Translations under genes and position numbers: made by a program | NCBI GenBank assembly: GCA_040768665.1 | Contig: JAXGMN010000010.1 | Coordinates: forward strand, 62,001-126,000 | Source of the DNA: JABWBD01 sp040768665 | Lineage (GTDB): Bacteria > Planctomycetota > Planctomycetia > Pirellulales > Thermoguttaceae | DNA: 64,000 nucleotides | Direction: 5' to 3' | Shown: positions 54,157-64,000 of the stretch, piece by piece | Layout: each line of letters opens with the position of its first letter | Position numbering within the stretch: the first letter of the stretch is position 1 | Notes under the pieces: model-generated | Databases searched by the model: none | Told to the model about the DNA's origin: nothing | What the model saw: the letters and a program-made list of their open reading frames with translations, nothing else

Positions 54157-54279
54157 GTAACCGTTCACGGGGCGGAAAAGAGGGGGACAGGTCCATGTTT
54201 TCGGGCATCGTCTGTACCATGAAACCGCGCCAACTGGCCGAAAAATGGACCAGTCCCCGGTCGCCCCGTGAACGGTTAC
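54157..54279. mobile_element. MITE family B, copy 2 (123 bp)
   Basis: GTAACCGTTCACGGGGCGG and CGCCCCGTGAACGGTTAC bound an element of the same 123-bp length as that at 25628-25750, with the same GGGGGACAGGTCCATG and GGACCAGTCCCC interior. The 8 bp on either side (CCGATCTC, CAACCTGC) differ, so no target duplication remains. It lies before the giant LEPR gene in a gene-free stretch (54034-54625). Confidence 0.9.
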
Positions 54280-54625
54280 CAACCTGCAAAGCCGGCAAAT
54301 TCGAACAAGTTCCCTGGTGGTCCAAGAGTATCGCTGACGATTTGACCGTTTGGCCACTCCCCGTAAGCCAATTTCCAGGAGTTTTTGATTGGCGCGCGGG
54401 GGCGGGCAATTACACTGCAAGGATGAGCGCCTGCCGGATCGGCTTTTCTCGTCGATCCTGGGTATTGTTGCCTTCGCTCGGCTCGGGCACGGCAACTCCG
54501 ATCGGGTGATCGTCGATCCAACGCGGCAGCACGCGAAAAGTGTCTCCATAACCTGCTTTCGACTCCCTTCTTCGGATTCGTCCTGCCGGGCGATCCCTTT
54601 CAACCGCTTTCGATCGGGGGACCTT

Positions 54626-57600
54626 ATGTCGGCGATTTCCAGGCGTCTTCAGTGGTGGGTTCCTTCCTTTCGACATAAACATTCCGACGGGGCACGGCGT
54701 ACGTCTTCCGGCGTTCGTCGCCTCGGTCTTGAACCGCTGGAAAGGCGGACGCTTCTGGATGCGTCTGCCGGGCAGGCGCCGGCCGACATCCTCTTGGGCG
54801 ACAACGTCATCCAGGAGCAGAGCCCCGACGGTATGCTCCTCGGAGACGAGCTGCCCAGCCTCGATTTCGCCTTCCAGATCGGCAGCAGTGGGCTGGACGC
54901 CGCGCGCAGCGTCGCCACCGACGCGGCAGGGAACGTCTACGTCATGGGAGCGCTCGACGGGACCGCCGACTTCGATCCGGGGCCCGGCACGGTTTTGCGC
55001 TCGGGCAACCGCTTCGTGGCGAAATACACCTCCGGCGGCGCCCTTCTCTGGGCTAAGACCTTGACGGGCTACTTCGACTTGGAGGGGGGAACCCTCGCCG
55101 TTTCCGGCAGCGACGTCTACGTGGCCTGCAATTTCGGCGGCACGGTCGATTTCGATCCCGGCCCCGGCGAAGCTTCTATGACCGCCGACGGCGCCAATGT
55201 ATTTGTTTTGAAACTGGATGGTGCGGGCAATTACCTGTGGGCTCGCAAGCTGGGTGGGTCCGGCTATGGCTCCGCTCAAGGGATCGCGGCAGACGACTCC
55301 GGCAACGTCACGGTCACCGGCTATTTCTCTGAAACCGTGGACTTCGATCCGGGGGATGGTTCGAGCCCCGGAGTCAGTGCTGGCAACTGGGACATTTTTG
55401 TCTGGAAGCTGGATGCGGCCGGAAACCTCTTGTGGGGACGATCCATGGGGTCTACCGGCAACGACATCGGACACGGCATCGCCTTGGACGACATGGGCAA
55501 CGTCCACGTCGTCGGCTCCTTCTTCGACACGGTCGACTTCAATCCCGGAGCGGGTGTGGCGGCGCTCACCAGCGCGGGCTGGGACGATGCCTTCGTTCTG
55601 AAGCTGGACCAGAATGGCACCTACCTCTGGGCAAAACAGCTCGGTGGAGGGCCCACGGAAATGGCCACCGCGATCGCCGTCGACCCGGTCGGCAATATCT
55701 ACACGACCGGATACTTTTGGGGAGATGGCGATTTCAATCCCGGTCCGGGCACGGCAACGCTATCGAGCGCCGGCGAAGATGATATCTTCGTCGTCAGGCT
55801 GGATCCGTCGGGCAACTTCGTCTGGGCTCATCGCATGGGCGGACCGGAAAGCGACCGCCCGGCGGCCATCGCGCTGGGCACCAACCAAGAGGTGTTTACC
55901 ACCGGACTGTTCCGGGGTACCGCCCAATTCGATCCGCAGGGCGGCGCCGGTGCCGGTCTGATGACCAGCAGCGGGCAGGACGACTTATTCGTGTCGGCCC
56001 TCTACAGTTCCGGCGAGTTTCTCTGGGCAGGCCGCATGGGCGGCACCGGTGTCGATCAAGGGCTCGGCATTGCGATCGACCAACAAAGCGAAAACATCTA
56101 CGCCGCTGGGTTTTTCGAAGGCACCGCCGACGTCGATCCCAACGCGCAGACGTTCAACCTCACGAGCAACGGCGACTCGGACGCGCTGCTGGTCAAGCTG
56201 CGCACACAGCCGGCCGCTGAACAGTTCATCATCGGCGACCGCGTTTGGCACGACCTGAACGAAAATGGTCTTCAGGACGACGGTGAGCCCGGCGTAGCCG
56301 ACGTCCGTGTGGAACTGTACGACGCGGGAACCGACGGCCAGATGGGCGGTGGGGACGACCTGTTCCTGGCAGATACGACGACCGGTCCGCTCGGGGAGTA
56401 TCGCTTCGAGAACCTCTCGGCAGGTACGTATTACCTTCGCTTCGGCAACCTGCCTGCCGGACGCAGTTTCACGGTGAAGGATGCCGGCAACGACAGTGCC
56501 GATAGCGATGCCGACCCGGCCAACGGCCTGACCGACCTGTTCGTCCTGGCCGGCGACGAAGTCACTCGCGACGCGGGACTCGTGGGCCAGACGACCTCAA
56601 GCACCGATACCATGCCGGGCTATCTCGGGTTGGCGCTGGTCGACGTCGATGGGAGCGCTTTCCGTGCGGACTTTACGCAAAGCGGTCTGCAACTGACCTG
56701 GCTCGGCGACATCCTCGGCGTCGAGCCTCTCTACGACGTCGCCGGCTCTGCCCTCCAGGGCTCGCGGTTTTACGGGATCAGCGACGCCGGCGATCTGGAT
56801 CCCTCGCTCCGTAGCGTTCTGGGATATGCCGACGTGGATATCTCGGCCGCCGCAGCCGGCGGGACGATCCCGGCGACGATCCTGGGCGCGGTGTTCGTGC
56901 AAAACGGCTCCACGCTGGTGCCGGTCGAGCTCAATGCGCTGGAGTTCGGCGTCGATCAGACGACTCTCTTCGCGGCCGGAACCGCGGGTGGAAACGGATA
57001 CATCTTCCAACTCGATTATCAGAATCCCCAAGATTACGGGATGGGCATCGAAGTCGTCCTGGCCACGCCCCGGGTGAACCTGGGCGGTTACCGGTCCGCG
57101 GGCGATCTGGCGTTCGTCTTGGACGGCGATTCGCCCGATCCGAACAACCTTTACCTGACCACCAACGGCTCCGGCGGACAGCCGCTGAGTTTGCTGGCCG
57201 CCCAACCCGCCTCGGGCAGCTACGCCGCCGTGCCCGGGGTAAACCTGGGGAGGAACGATTTTGAGGGTCTGACGCCCTGGTTCGCCCCCGGCAGCCTGAT
57301 CGGTTTCCGTTACGGCGACAAGGAGGCCGTCGAGATCGATCTCGATGCCGTGGGAGGTCCGCAATTGCAGTCACTCGGGTTCCTCTCGGACACACACCTG
57401 AGCCACATCACCGGCGCCTCCGCCTTGTGGATGGAGCCGGAAGAGTTGGGGACCATCACCACAGCGCAGCAAAACGATCCGGCAAGATTCGGTCAGTATT
57501 GGTACGATTTCGTCGCCGGTGCGTCGGGAACTCTGACGGTCCAAGCGCAATCCGGCCAGGAACTCACCCTTTACGCATACGGGGAAGGCGGACAATTCCA

Positions 57601-59566
57601 GATGCTGGCCGGTGGGGTTGGCACCGTTGCTTCCCAAGTCGACAGCGGACAGCAGCTTTACCTGCACGTCGGTGGTCTGAGCGGCAATGCGGACGTCAGC
57701 TTCACGATCGGCAATCCCGCGACCGATCTGAATACGGTCGACTACTGGAATTCCGGCGAAGTGATTCCCGAGGATGGACAGCTTGCCTACCAGTTCCAGG
57801 CGGCCCACAACGGCATTCTTACTGTCGAACTGCGGCAGGGCGCCTCGGCCATGACGGAAATGGCGCTCTACGTGCTGGACGCAACGGGCAACCCGGTCCA
57901 GCCGCCTCAAGTCGCCCAGCCGCGGATCGACTTCGCGCAGGCGACCGCCGGCAGTCGCTACCGGCTGACGATCACCGGGTTGACCTCCCCGGCAGAAGTC
58001 GTCTTGGCCAATCTCGTCGAGCACAGCGGCGGAAGCGTGGCTGTGCACGGCACGCAGGGAGACGACAACTTCGTCTTCGATGCATCTTCCGGCAGCACCA
58101 TCACGATCAAGGACGTGGAGTACAGCTTCAGCCCGGCGGCAGCAAGCACGTTCTCCTTCGACGGACTGGGCGGCAGCGACGACGTGCACTTCATCGGCTC
58201 CCCGGGCGCCGATACGGCGACACTCCGTCCTACTTGGGGCGCAATGACGGGGCAAGGCTACTCGCTCGAGGTCGCCAATATCGAATCGATCGACTACGAC
58301 GGAGGCCCGGGCGATACGGTCACCATCTGGGGCTCCAAGGGAACCAACACATACCTTGCCAAGCCGGGTTCGGGGGAGATGACCGGCGACGGCGTCTCGA
58401 TTTCCGTCACGGCCGAGTCGATCTACTGCCGCGGCAATGGCGGCGGCGATACGGTTCTCTTTGAGGACTCCGACGGCGACGACGTACTGGAGTTCTTTCC
58501 CATCTGGGCCCGCATGCGCGGCGACGGGTACTTTCAGCACGTTCGCGGATTCAAGACGATGAAGGCCGACGCCGAGCTGGGCGAAAACGGTACGGACAGA
58601 GTCGTTGTTCGGGGCTCGGTGCTGAACGATTATCTCAAAGTGAACCCCTACAACGCTCATGGACAAACGGTTGCCCGCTTCCTGAGTGGTTCCGGCAGCA
58701 TATGGCATATTGCCACCGGATTCGAGGTGATAGTCGGGTACGGCAGAGGCGGAGGAGTCATCGACCAACTTGTGCTCAACGATACACCGGCCGCCGATAC
58801 GTTCGAGCTGAGTCGGCAGAAAGCGGACCTGCTTGAGGGCGCCGACTACGGAGTCACGGTCGCAACCCAAGGGTTTGGGACGGTCGAACTCACACGGACG
58901 AACCTGAATACAAGCGCCGACAAAGTCAATCTGGGCGATTCCCAGAACCCGGATCACGACGACACGCTGATGGGCAATCCGCAGCAGGTGACCATGAGTG
59001 GCCCGGGGTACTCCAACCTTGTTGTGGACTTTCCGCTGGTGATGGCGTATAGCAGCGGCAACGGCCACGACATTGCCTACTTCTCGGATCTGGCCGATCC
59101 GAACGACAGCCGCACGGGTGTGGATACCTTCACAGGGCGGCCGCTCTTCTCGCAACTGGAAGGTCCCGGATACAGGCTTTATGCTCGCTTGTTCGACGAG
59201 GTGCATGCGGAATCGACGTACGGCCGGGACGTCGCCAATCTGAACGGCAACTCCAACGCCGATGAAATCACCGCCACGGCCACGGAGGTACGTCATTCGG
59301 GCACGGGTGTCGCGGGTCCCTTCGACCTCTATGCCAGATCGTTTAACGAAATCAACGCTTTTGCCGGAGACGGCCAGGACAAGGCGGTACTCACCGACGC
59401 CACAATCGAGGCAGATTATCAGCCTCCGGCGGGGACTTCCCTCGATGAACTGTCCCAAGTCCTGTGGCTCAACCTGTTCGAGAAGATCGAGCGCCGGGAA
59501 AGTTCGACGGGCGAACTGACCCAGGAAATCGACGGGGTTAACACGGTGTTCGCCTATTGGGAATAG
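54626..59566 (+). CDS. Giant exported LEPR-type beta-propeller/repeat protein (1646 aa)
   Basis: An N-terminal region with the planctomycete motif LGLEPLERRTLLDA (about residues 33-46) marks export and surface placement. Seven repeats of about 60 residues follow (about 75-530), each with an FDPGPG-type turn (e.g. GTADFDPGPGTVL, ETVDFDPGDG) and strands such as WAKTLTGYF, consistent with a seven-bladed propeller with calcium-binding turns. An SdrD-like B domain (IGDRVWHDLNENGLQDDGEPG) comes next at about 535-660, then another propeller-like part, a jelly-roll-like stretch and, from about 1140, RTX/planctomycete GGxGxD-like repeats (VEYSF, GGSDDVHF). ATG 54626 follows GGGGGACC. Likely surface adhesin or matrix protein. 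Confidence 0.85.
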   Translation: MSAISRRLQWWVPSFRHKHSDGARRTSSGVRRLGLEPLERRTLLDASAGQAPADILLGDNVIQEQSPDGMLLGDELPSLDFAFQIGSSGLDAARSVATDAAGNVYVMGALDGTADFDPGPGTVLRSGNRFVAKYTSGGALLWAKTLTGYFDLEGGTLAVSGSDVYVACNFGGTVDFDPGPGEASMTADGANVFVLKLDGAGNYLWARKLGGSGYGSAQGIAADDSGNVTVTGYFSETVDFDPGDGSSPGVSAGNWDIFVWKLDAAGNLLWGRSMGSTGNDIGHGIALDDMGNVHVVGSFFDTVDFNPGAGVAALTSAGWDDAFVLKLDQNGTYLWAKQLGGGPTEMATAIAVDPVGNIYTTGYFWGDGDFNPGPGTATLSSAGEDDIFVVRLDPSGNFVWAHRMGGPESDRPAAIALGTNQEVFTTGLFRGTAQFDPQGGAGAGLMTSSGQDDLFVSALYSSGEFLWAGRMGGTGVDQGLGIAIDQQSENIYAAGFFEGTADVDPNAQTFNLTSNGDSDALLVKLRTQPAAEQFIIGDRVWHDLNENGLQDDGEPGVADVRVELYDAGTDGQMGGGDDLFLADTTTGPLGEYRFENLSAGTYYLRFGNLPAGRSFTVKDAGNDSADSDADPANGLTDLFVLAGDEVTRDAGLVGQTTSSTDTMPGYLGLALVDVDGSAFRADFTQSGLQLTWLGDILGVEPLYDVAGSALQGSRFYGISDAGDLDPSLRSVLGYADVDISAAAAGGTIPATILGAVFVQNGSTLVPVELNALEFGVDQTTLFAAGTAGGNGYIFQLDYQNPQDYGMGIEVVLATPRVNLGGYRSAGDLAFVLDGDSPDPNNLYLTTNGSGGQPLSLLAAQPASGSYAAVPGVNLGRNDFEGLTPWFAPGSLIGFRYGDKEAVEIDLDAVGGPQLQSLGFLSDTHLSHITGASALWMEPEELGTITTAQQNDPARFGQYWYDFVAGASGTLTVQAQSGQELTLYAYGEGGQFQMLAGGVGTVASQVDSGQQLYLHVGGLSGNADVSFTIGNPATDLNTVDYWNSGEVIPEDGQLAYQFQAAHNGILTVELRQGASAMTEMALYVLDATGNPVQPPQVAQPRIDFAQATAGSRYRLTITGLTSPAEVVLANLVEHSGGSVAVHGTQGDDNFVFDASSGSTITIKDVEYSFSPAAASTFSFDGLGGSDDVHFIGSPGADTATLRPTWGAMTGQGYSLEVANIESIDYDGGPGDTVTIWGSKGTNTYLAKPGSGEMTGDGVSISVTAESIYCRGNGGGDTVLFEDSDGDDVLEFFPIWARMRGDGYFQHVRGFKTMKADAELGENGTDRVVVRGSVLNDYLKVNPYNAHGQTVARFLSGSGSIWHIATGFEVIVGYGRGGGVIDQLVLNDTPAADTFELSRQKADLLEGADYGVTVATQGFGTVELTRTNLNTSADKVNLGDSQNPDHDDTLMGNPQQVTMSGPGYSNLVVDFPLVMAYSSGNGHDIAYFSDLADPNDSRTGVDTFTGRPLFSQLEGPGYRLYARLFDEVHAESTYGRDVANLNGNSNADEITATATEVRHSGTGVAGPFDLYARSFNEINAFAGDGQDKAVLTDATIEADYQPPAGTSLDELSQVLWLNLFEKIERRESSTGELTQEIDGVNTVFAYWE

Positions 59567-59583
59567 CCGCTGCGGCAACGCGA

Positions 59584-62500
59584 TCAGGACGTGCTCGGTG
59601 GATTGAACTCCGCCGGAGAGTGTTGCCGCCTCGCCATGCGGCGGTCCGCGAACCACTGGATCACGTAGTAGAAAACGGGCGTGAGAAAAATGCCGAACAG
59701 GGTGACGCCAAGCATTCCGCTGAACACCGCCGTGCCGAGGGTCCGGCGCATCTCGGCGCCGGCGCCGCTGGAGACTACCAGCGGCACCACGCCCAGGATG
59801 AAGGCGAACGAGGTCATCAGGATCGGCCGCAGACGCAGCCTGCAAGCCGCCAGCGTCGCTTCGTAGCGGGGCATTCCCGCTTCGTGTTTCGCCTTGGCGT
59901 ATTCCACGATCAGGATCGCGTTCTTGCTGGCCAGCCCGATTAGAACGACAAAGCCGATCTGGGTGAAGATGTTCACGGGCATGCCGGCCAGGTAGAGTCC
60001 GATTACCGAGCTGAGGATGCACATGGGGACCACGAGGATCACCGCCAGGGGAAGCGACCAGCTCTCATACTGACCGGCCAGGACCAGGAAGACCAGCACG
60101 ACCGCCGCGCCGAAGACGAACAGCGTGGTGCTGCCCGCGATGATCTCGAGATAGGTGAGATCCGTCCACTCGATGGCCCTCGAGGGGGGGAGGTGCTGCC
60201 GGGCGATTGCCTCCACGGCCGCGATCATCTGGCCGCTGCTCGTGCCCGGCAGGACGGAGCCGTTGACGGCGGCCGCCGGGTAGAGATTGTAGCGGTTGAT
60301 CACGAAAGGCCCGCTACTGTCTTCGATCGCCGCCAGCGAGCCAAGCGGCACCATTTCGCCGCGCGAGTTGCGGACCTGGAACCGGCGCACCTGCTCGCGG
60401 TGCATGCGGTAGGGGATGTCGGCCTGCAGATTCACCTGCCAGGTCCGGCCGAACTGGTTGAAGTCGTTCACGTACAAGCCGCCCAGGTTGACCTGGAGAG
60501 CGTCGAAGACCTCGGTCAACGGCACTCCCATCGCCTTGCACTTGGTGCGGTCCACGTCGACGTAGAGCTGCGGCGCGTTGGCCCGGAATACGGTGAACAG
60601 GCCGCTGAGCCCGGGCGATTGGTTGCCCACCTGGATCAACTGATCGCTGATTTCCTGCAGGGCGTTGTAGCCGTCGCCGCCGCGGTCCTCAACCATGACT
60701 TTGAAGCCGCCGGTGCTCCCCAATCCGCGGACGGGGGGCGCGCCGAGTACGGCCGTCGTGCCGTCTTCCACGCCGGCGGCGAGCCGCTGGCGGATCGCCG
60801 CGGCCACGGCGTCGGCACGGAGATCGGGCGTCTGCCGCTTTTCGAAGGGATCAAGGATCACGAACATGTTGCCGAGGTGCGACCCGTTCGCCCCCATGAC
60901 GAACGACATCCCCGAGGTTCGCAGGGTGTGGGCGACGCCCTTGGTGCTCCGCACGATTTGGTCGATCTTGGTCATCGCCTCCTCGGTCCTCGCCAGCGAC
61001 GCGGAATCGGGCAACTGCGCCACGACGAAGAGGTATCCCTGGTCCTGGTTGGGAATGAATCCGGTCGGCATCCGCTCGAGGCTCCAGGAGGTCAGGTAGA
61101 GCAGCCCGCCGTAGACCACCAGCACCAACACGCTCACTCGCAAGAACCGGCCCACTATCCAGGCATATCCGGCCACCGAGGCGGAGAAGACGGCATTGAA
61201 GAGCTTGAAAAACCACCCCAGCACGAGATCGACCAGCCGCGCGAGCGGATCGCGCTGCTCGTGGCGGGGCTTCAGCAGAATGGCGCACAGCGCCGGACTG
61301 AGCGTGAGGGAATTCATCGCCGAAAGGATCGTGGAAACCGCAATCGTCAGTGCGAACTGGCGGAAGAACTGCCCGGTGATCCCCGTGAGGAAGACGCAGG
61401 GGAGGAACACGCTGGAAAGCACCAGGCCGATGGCGATCAACGCGCCGGAGACCTCCTCCATGGCCTGATGAGCGGCGGCTCTCGGCGAGAGCCCCTGCTC
61501 GATATGGTGCTCCGCGGCTTCGACAACCACGATCGCGTCGTCGACGACGATGCCGATCGCCAGCACCAGCCCGAAAAGCGAGAGGTTGTTGAGACTGAAC
61601 CCGAAGACGGCCATGGCGGCGAACGTGCCGATGATCGCCACCGGCACGGCGATCAGAGGGATCAGCGAGCTGCGCCAGTTCTGGAGAAACACCAGCACCA
61701 CGACGGCCACCAGGATCACGGCGTCGCGGAGCGTATTGAATACCTCGTGGATCGACTCTTCGATGTAAGGCGTGGTGTCGTAATAGATCCCGTACTCCAG
61801 CCCCTCCGGAAAGCTCTGCCTCAGCTCGGCCATCTTGGCCTTGACGCGCGCGGCGGTGTCCAGGGCATTGGAGCCGGGCAACTGGAATACGCCGACCATG
61901 CCGGAGGGCCTGCCGTCGACGTAGTTGCAGACGTCCTGGCTCTTGGCGCCCAGCTCGATGCGGGCGACGTCGCGCAGCCGCGTGATCTCTCCGCGCCCTC
62001 CGGTCTTGACGACGATCTCGCCGAACTGCTCGGGATCGCGCAGCCGCCCCAGCGTGGTCATGGTGTACTGGAAGTCGATGTGGTCGGCGGCGGGCTGCTG
62101 GCCGAGCTGGCCGGCGGCCACTTGCACGTTCTGCTCACGCAGGGCCCGGGCAACGTCGCCCACCGTCATCCTCCGCGACGCGAGCTGGTCCGGGTTGAGC
62201 CAGACCCGCATGCTATACTCCCGCTGGCCGAAGACCATCGCATCGCCCACTCCGTCCAGGCGGGCGAGTTCATCGCGAACGCGCGTCAAGGCGTAGTTGC
62301 TCAAGTAGAGCTGGCTGTACCGGCCGCTGGGCGAGAACAGATTCACGATGAGCATCAGGTCGGGAGACCGCTTCATCGTGGTCACGCCGATTTGCTTGAC
62401 CACGTCGGGCAGGGTGGGCAGCGCCAGGGCGACGCGATTCTGGACCAGCACCTGGGCCATGTTCAGGTCGGATCCCACCTTGAAGGTCACGGTGAGCTGA

Positions 62501-62766
62501 TACGTGCCGTCGTTGCTGCACTGCGAGGACATGTAGAGCATGTTCTCCACCCCGTTGACCTGCTGCTCGATCGGCGAGGCCACCGTATCGGCCAGGACGC
62601 CGGCGCTGGCGCCGGGATAGAAGCAGGAGACCCGAACGGTGGGAGGCGTGATCTCGGGATACTGCGAGATCGGCAGCGAGAACACCGCCGCAAGCCCTAA
62701 GAGCGTGATGATGATCGACGGCACCGAGGCGAGGATCGGGCGCTCGACGAAGAAATGGGAAAACAT
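59584..62766 (-). CDS. RND efflux transporter, HAE1/AcrB type
   Basis: This is a proton-driven trimeric exporter of hydrophobic or amphiphilic compounds. It has 1060 residues and starts MFSHFFVERPILASV. Twelve membrane helices in two blocks flank two large periplasmic loops. The TM4 pair LVLAIGIVVDDAIVVVEAA (Asp residues near 410-411) supplies the proton relay, and the second half repeats the pattern (PVNIFTQIGFVVLIGLASKNAILIVEYA). Periplasmic loop motifs include YPGASAGVLADTVASPIEQQVNGV. It begins 12 bp after the adaptor gene, so one operon is likely. The outer-membrane channel gene is not in the window. Confidence 0.95.
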   Translation of the reverse strand: MFSHFFVERPILASVPSIIITLLGLAAVFSLPISQYPEITPPTVRVSCFYPGASAGVLADTVASPIEQQVNGVENMLYMSSQCSNDGTYQLTVTFKVGSDLNMAQVLVQNRVALALPTLPDVVKQIGVTTMKRSPDLMLIVNLFSPSGRYSQLYLSNYALTRVRDELARLDGVGDAMVFGQREYSMRVWLNPDQLASRRMTVGDVARALREQNVQVAAGQLGQQPAADHIDFQYTMTTLGRLRDPEQFGEIVVKTGGRGEITRLRDVARIELGAKSQDVCNYVDGRPSGMVGVFQLPGSNALDTAARVKAKMAELRQSFPEGLEYGIYYDTTPYIEESIHEVFNTLRDAVILVAVVVLVFLQNWRSSLIPLIAVPVAIIGTFAAMAVFGFSLNNLSLFGLVLAIGIVVDDAIVVVEAAEHHIEQGLSPRAAAHQAMEEVSGALIAIGLVLSSVFLPCVFLTGITGQFFRQFALTIAVSTILSAMNSLTLSPALCAILLKPRHEQRDPLARLVDLVLGWFFKLFNAVFSASVAGYAWIVGRFLRVSVLVLVVYGGLLYLTSWSLERMPTGFIPNQDQGYLFVVAQLPDSASLARTEEAMTKIDQIVRSTKGVAHTLRTSGMSFVMGANGSHLGNMFVILDPFEKRQTPDLRADAVAAAIRQRLAAGVEDGTTAVLGAPPVRGLGSTGGFKVMVEDRGGDGYNALQEISDQLIQVGNQSPGLSGLFTVFRANAPQLYVDVDRTKCKAMGVPLTEVFDALQVNLGGLYVNDFNQFGRTWQVNLQADIPYRMHREQVRRFQVRNSRGEMVPLGSLAAIEDSSGPFVINRYNLYPAAAVNGSVLPGTSSGQMIAAVEAIARQHLPPSRAIEWTDLTYLEIIAGSTTLFVFGAAVVLVFLVLAGQYESWSLPLAVILVVPMCILSSVIGLYLAGMPVNIFTQIGFVVLIGLASKNAILIVEYAKAKHEAGMPRYEATLAACRLRLRPILMTSFAFILGVVPLVVSSGAGAEMRRTLGTAVFSGMLGVTLFGIFLTPVFYYVIQWFADRRMARRQHSPAEFNPPSTS

Positions 62767-62778
62767 TGCTTCCGCCCT

Positions 62779-64000
62779 CTATCTCGTCGCCACGCGCGCG
62801 TCGCCGACCGAGTCGTCCCGGGAGGACTCGGCAACCATCGGCGATTCTTCCGGATGGGGTTTTACGGGCTTGCCGACGCGGGCGCGCTGCAAGCCGTTGA
62901 CGATCACCCAGTCCTCGGGACCGATCCCCGACTTGACGGCGCGCAAGCCCTCGTTGAGAGATCCCAGTTGAACCGTCCGCTGCTGAACCACGTTCTTCTC
63001 GTCCACCGTAAGCACGAATTTCTCTTGGAGATTTCTGCCGATTGCCCGTTCGCTGATCAGCAGTGCCTGGTGCGGTTTACCGATGGGAACACGGACGCGG
63101 ACGTACATGCCCGGCGTGAGATATTCTTGCGAGTTTTCAAAGACTCCGCGGGCGCAGAGCGTGCCGGTTTCGCATTCAACGGCGTTGTCCAGGAAATCGA
63201 GAACTCCCGCATGCGGAAAGCTTTCCTCATTTGCAAGCCCGATCTCGACCGGGATTTCCAACTCATGGATCCGGCTCAGCATCACCTCCTCGCCCGCTCG
63301 CCAGTCCTGATCCATGTACTTCAATAGCGCGGGCTCCTCGATTCGGAAATAGACATAGCTGGGATCGATCGTGACCACCTTGGTCAGCACCGTCGAATTG
63401 CTCTGGCCGGACTGCACCAGATTGCCCTCGGTGATCAGCCGCCGGCTCACGCGGCCGTCGATTGGCGAGACGATTCGAGTGAATTCGAGGTTCAATTCCG
63501 CATCCTTCACGGCGGCTTCGGCGGACTGAATCGATGCTTCGTGCACGGCGAGTTGCGACACGGCCAGTTCGTAGTCGTCCTGGCTGATTGCTCCGGAGGG
63601 CCGCAGCCGTTCGGCTCTTGCCAGGTCTGCCTGAGCTTTGGAACGCAGGGCGAGGGCCCTGGCCAAATCGCCCTTCGTCCGGTTCAGGGCCGCCTGATAC
63701 GGACGAGGATCGATTTCGAAGAGGAGGTCGCCTTTGCTCACTTTTTGCCCATCCTGAAAATTCACCGTGACGATGTGTCCGGTGACTCGGGCCCGAACTT
63801 CCACTTCGCCGACCGCGGCGGTTTGACCGGGGAACTCGAGATAGTCGGTCACCTCACGGACGATCGGTTTGCTCACGGTGACCTCGGGCGGAGCTGCGGG
63901 CGGAGCCTGCCCCGCCGCCGGTGTGACCTGGCCGCATCCGGACAGGGCGCAAATCCATGAAGAAAGAGCAGTGATCAGCAAGCTCGGAGCCAAGTATCGC
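62779..64000 (-). CDS. RND periplasmic adaptor (MFP), 5' end at window edge
   Basis: This lipoprotein adaptor pairs with the RND pump downstream. Hydrophobic start LAPSLLITALSSWICALSGCGQ carries a lipobox, so Cys would be lipid-modified. The lipoyl half VTGHIVTVNFQDGQKVSKGDLLFEIDPRPYQ is followed by a helical hairpin (about residues 95-165) and the second half FTRIVSPIDGRVSRRLITEGNLV. The last residues are basic and polar. The frame stays open to the window edge (the last visible codon before it is RYLAPS), so the true start may lie beyond 64000. A TTG at 63993 is an internal alternative. Confidence 0.9.
   Translation of the reverse strand, partial: RYLAPSLLITALSSWICALSGCGQVTPAAGQAPPAAPPEVTVSKPIVREVTDYLEFPGQTAAVGEVEVRARVTGHIVTVNFQDGQKVSKGDLLFEIDPRPYQAALNRTKGDLARALALRSKAQADLARAERLRPSGAISQDDYELAVSQLAVHEASIQSAEAAVKDAELNLEFTRIVSPIDGRVSRRLITEGNLVQSGQSNSTVLTKVVTIDPSYVYFRIEEPALLKYMDQDWRAGEEVMLSRIHELEIPVEIGLANEESFPHAGVLDFLDNAVECETGTLCARGVFENSQEYLTPGMYVRVRVPIGKPHQALLISERAIGRNLQEKFVLTVDEKNVVQQRTVQLGSLNEGLRAVKSGIGPEDWVIVNGLQRARVGKPVKPHPEESPMVAESSRDDSVGDARVATR

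Noticed and set aside
57371..60022. 883-codon minus-strand open frame
   Set aside because: Antisense to the LEPR protein, with composition typical of a shadow frame and no ribosome site.
60193..62700. 835-codon plus-strand open frame
   Set aside because: It is the antisense shadow of the RND transporter; the protein is histidine/arginine-rich without family features, an effect of high-GC third positions.

Overview
The window reads as a high-GC planctomycete chromosome, most likely of the Pirellulales group. This is inferred from several features together: a bacterial formylmethanofuran:H4MPT formyltransferase, a MoxR/DUF58/BatA cluster beside a prenyltransferase-repeat plus DUF4159 protein, an EF-G of the spd/mitochondrial EF-G1 type, a giant exported protein with the LEPLERR motif, DevBCA-like ABC exporters, multiheme CxxCH and Hint-domain proteins, and many short palindromic repeats. 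I see no rRNA, tRNA or CRISPR array.

Region 1 (1-28.2 kb) is mostly housekeeping and intact. It holds ftr with a translationally coupled partner, csrA, a 1314-residue unknown protein, a secreted TIM-barrel protein, otsA, der with an rRNA/tRNA methyltransferase directly behind it, a PadR regulator, and a DUF4159 protein with a membrane glycosyltransferase. Divergent from these is the moxR-DUF58-batA cluster, followed by a TPR protein, a DUF3467 protein, a fatty-acid desaturase, EF-G, aroB and dprA. The gaps between genes carry dispersed palindromes, vntr-like tracts and a 123-bp MITE with an 8-bp target duplication.

Region 2 (28.2-39.4 kb) is a decayed defence and mobile island. It contains a 440-bp tandem duplication, a DUF1016 nuclease remnant, and a type III restriction (res) gene broken by two frameshifts, a stop and a 111-bp MITE. 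A dinD gene follows, carrying a 369-bp palindromic MITE that leaves its reading frame open. Then come an 83-codon stump of the cognate methyltransferase and an HD-domain/GHKL-ATPase gene cut off exactly at the end of a complete IS66-family element.

Region 3 (39.4-51.4 kb) carries a minus-strand trio: a Hint-domain protein, a second prenyltransferase-repeat/DUF4159 protein and a triheme cytochrome. It also holds a secreted alpha-barrel protein on the plus strand and a devB-devC-devC-devA export operon whose ATPase ends in a cyclic-nucleotide-binding domain.

Region 4 (51.4-54.6 kb) is a gene graveyard. Fragments of a PQQ-type propeller protein, a sulfatase and a carbon-nitrogen hydrolase sit among second copies of the MITEs. 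Region 5 (54.6-64 kb) has a 1646-residue LEPR exported beta-propeller/repeat protein and an RND efflux pump with its adaptor running off the window.

The most distinctive material is the set of three unrelated MITE families, each with an 8-9 bp target duplication, which have reshaped the defence island, together with the Hint/DUF4159/cytochrome trio and the truncated HD-GHKL gene.
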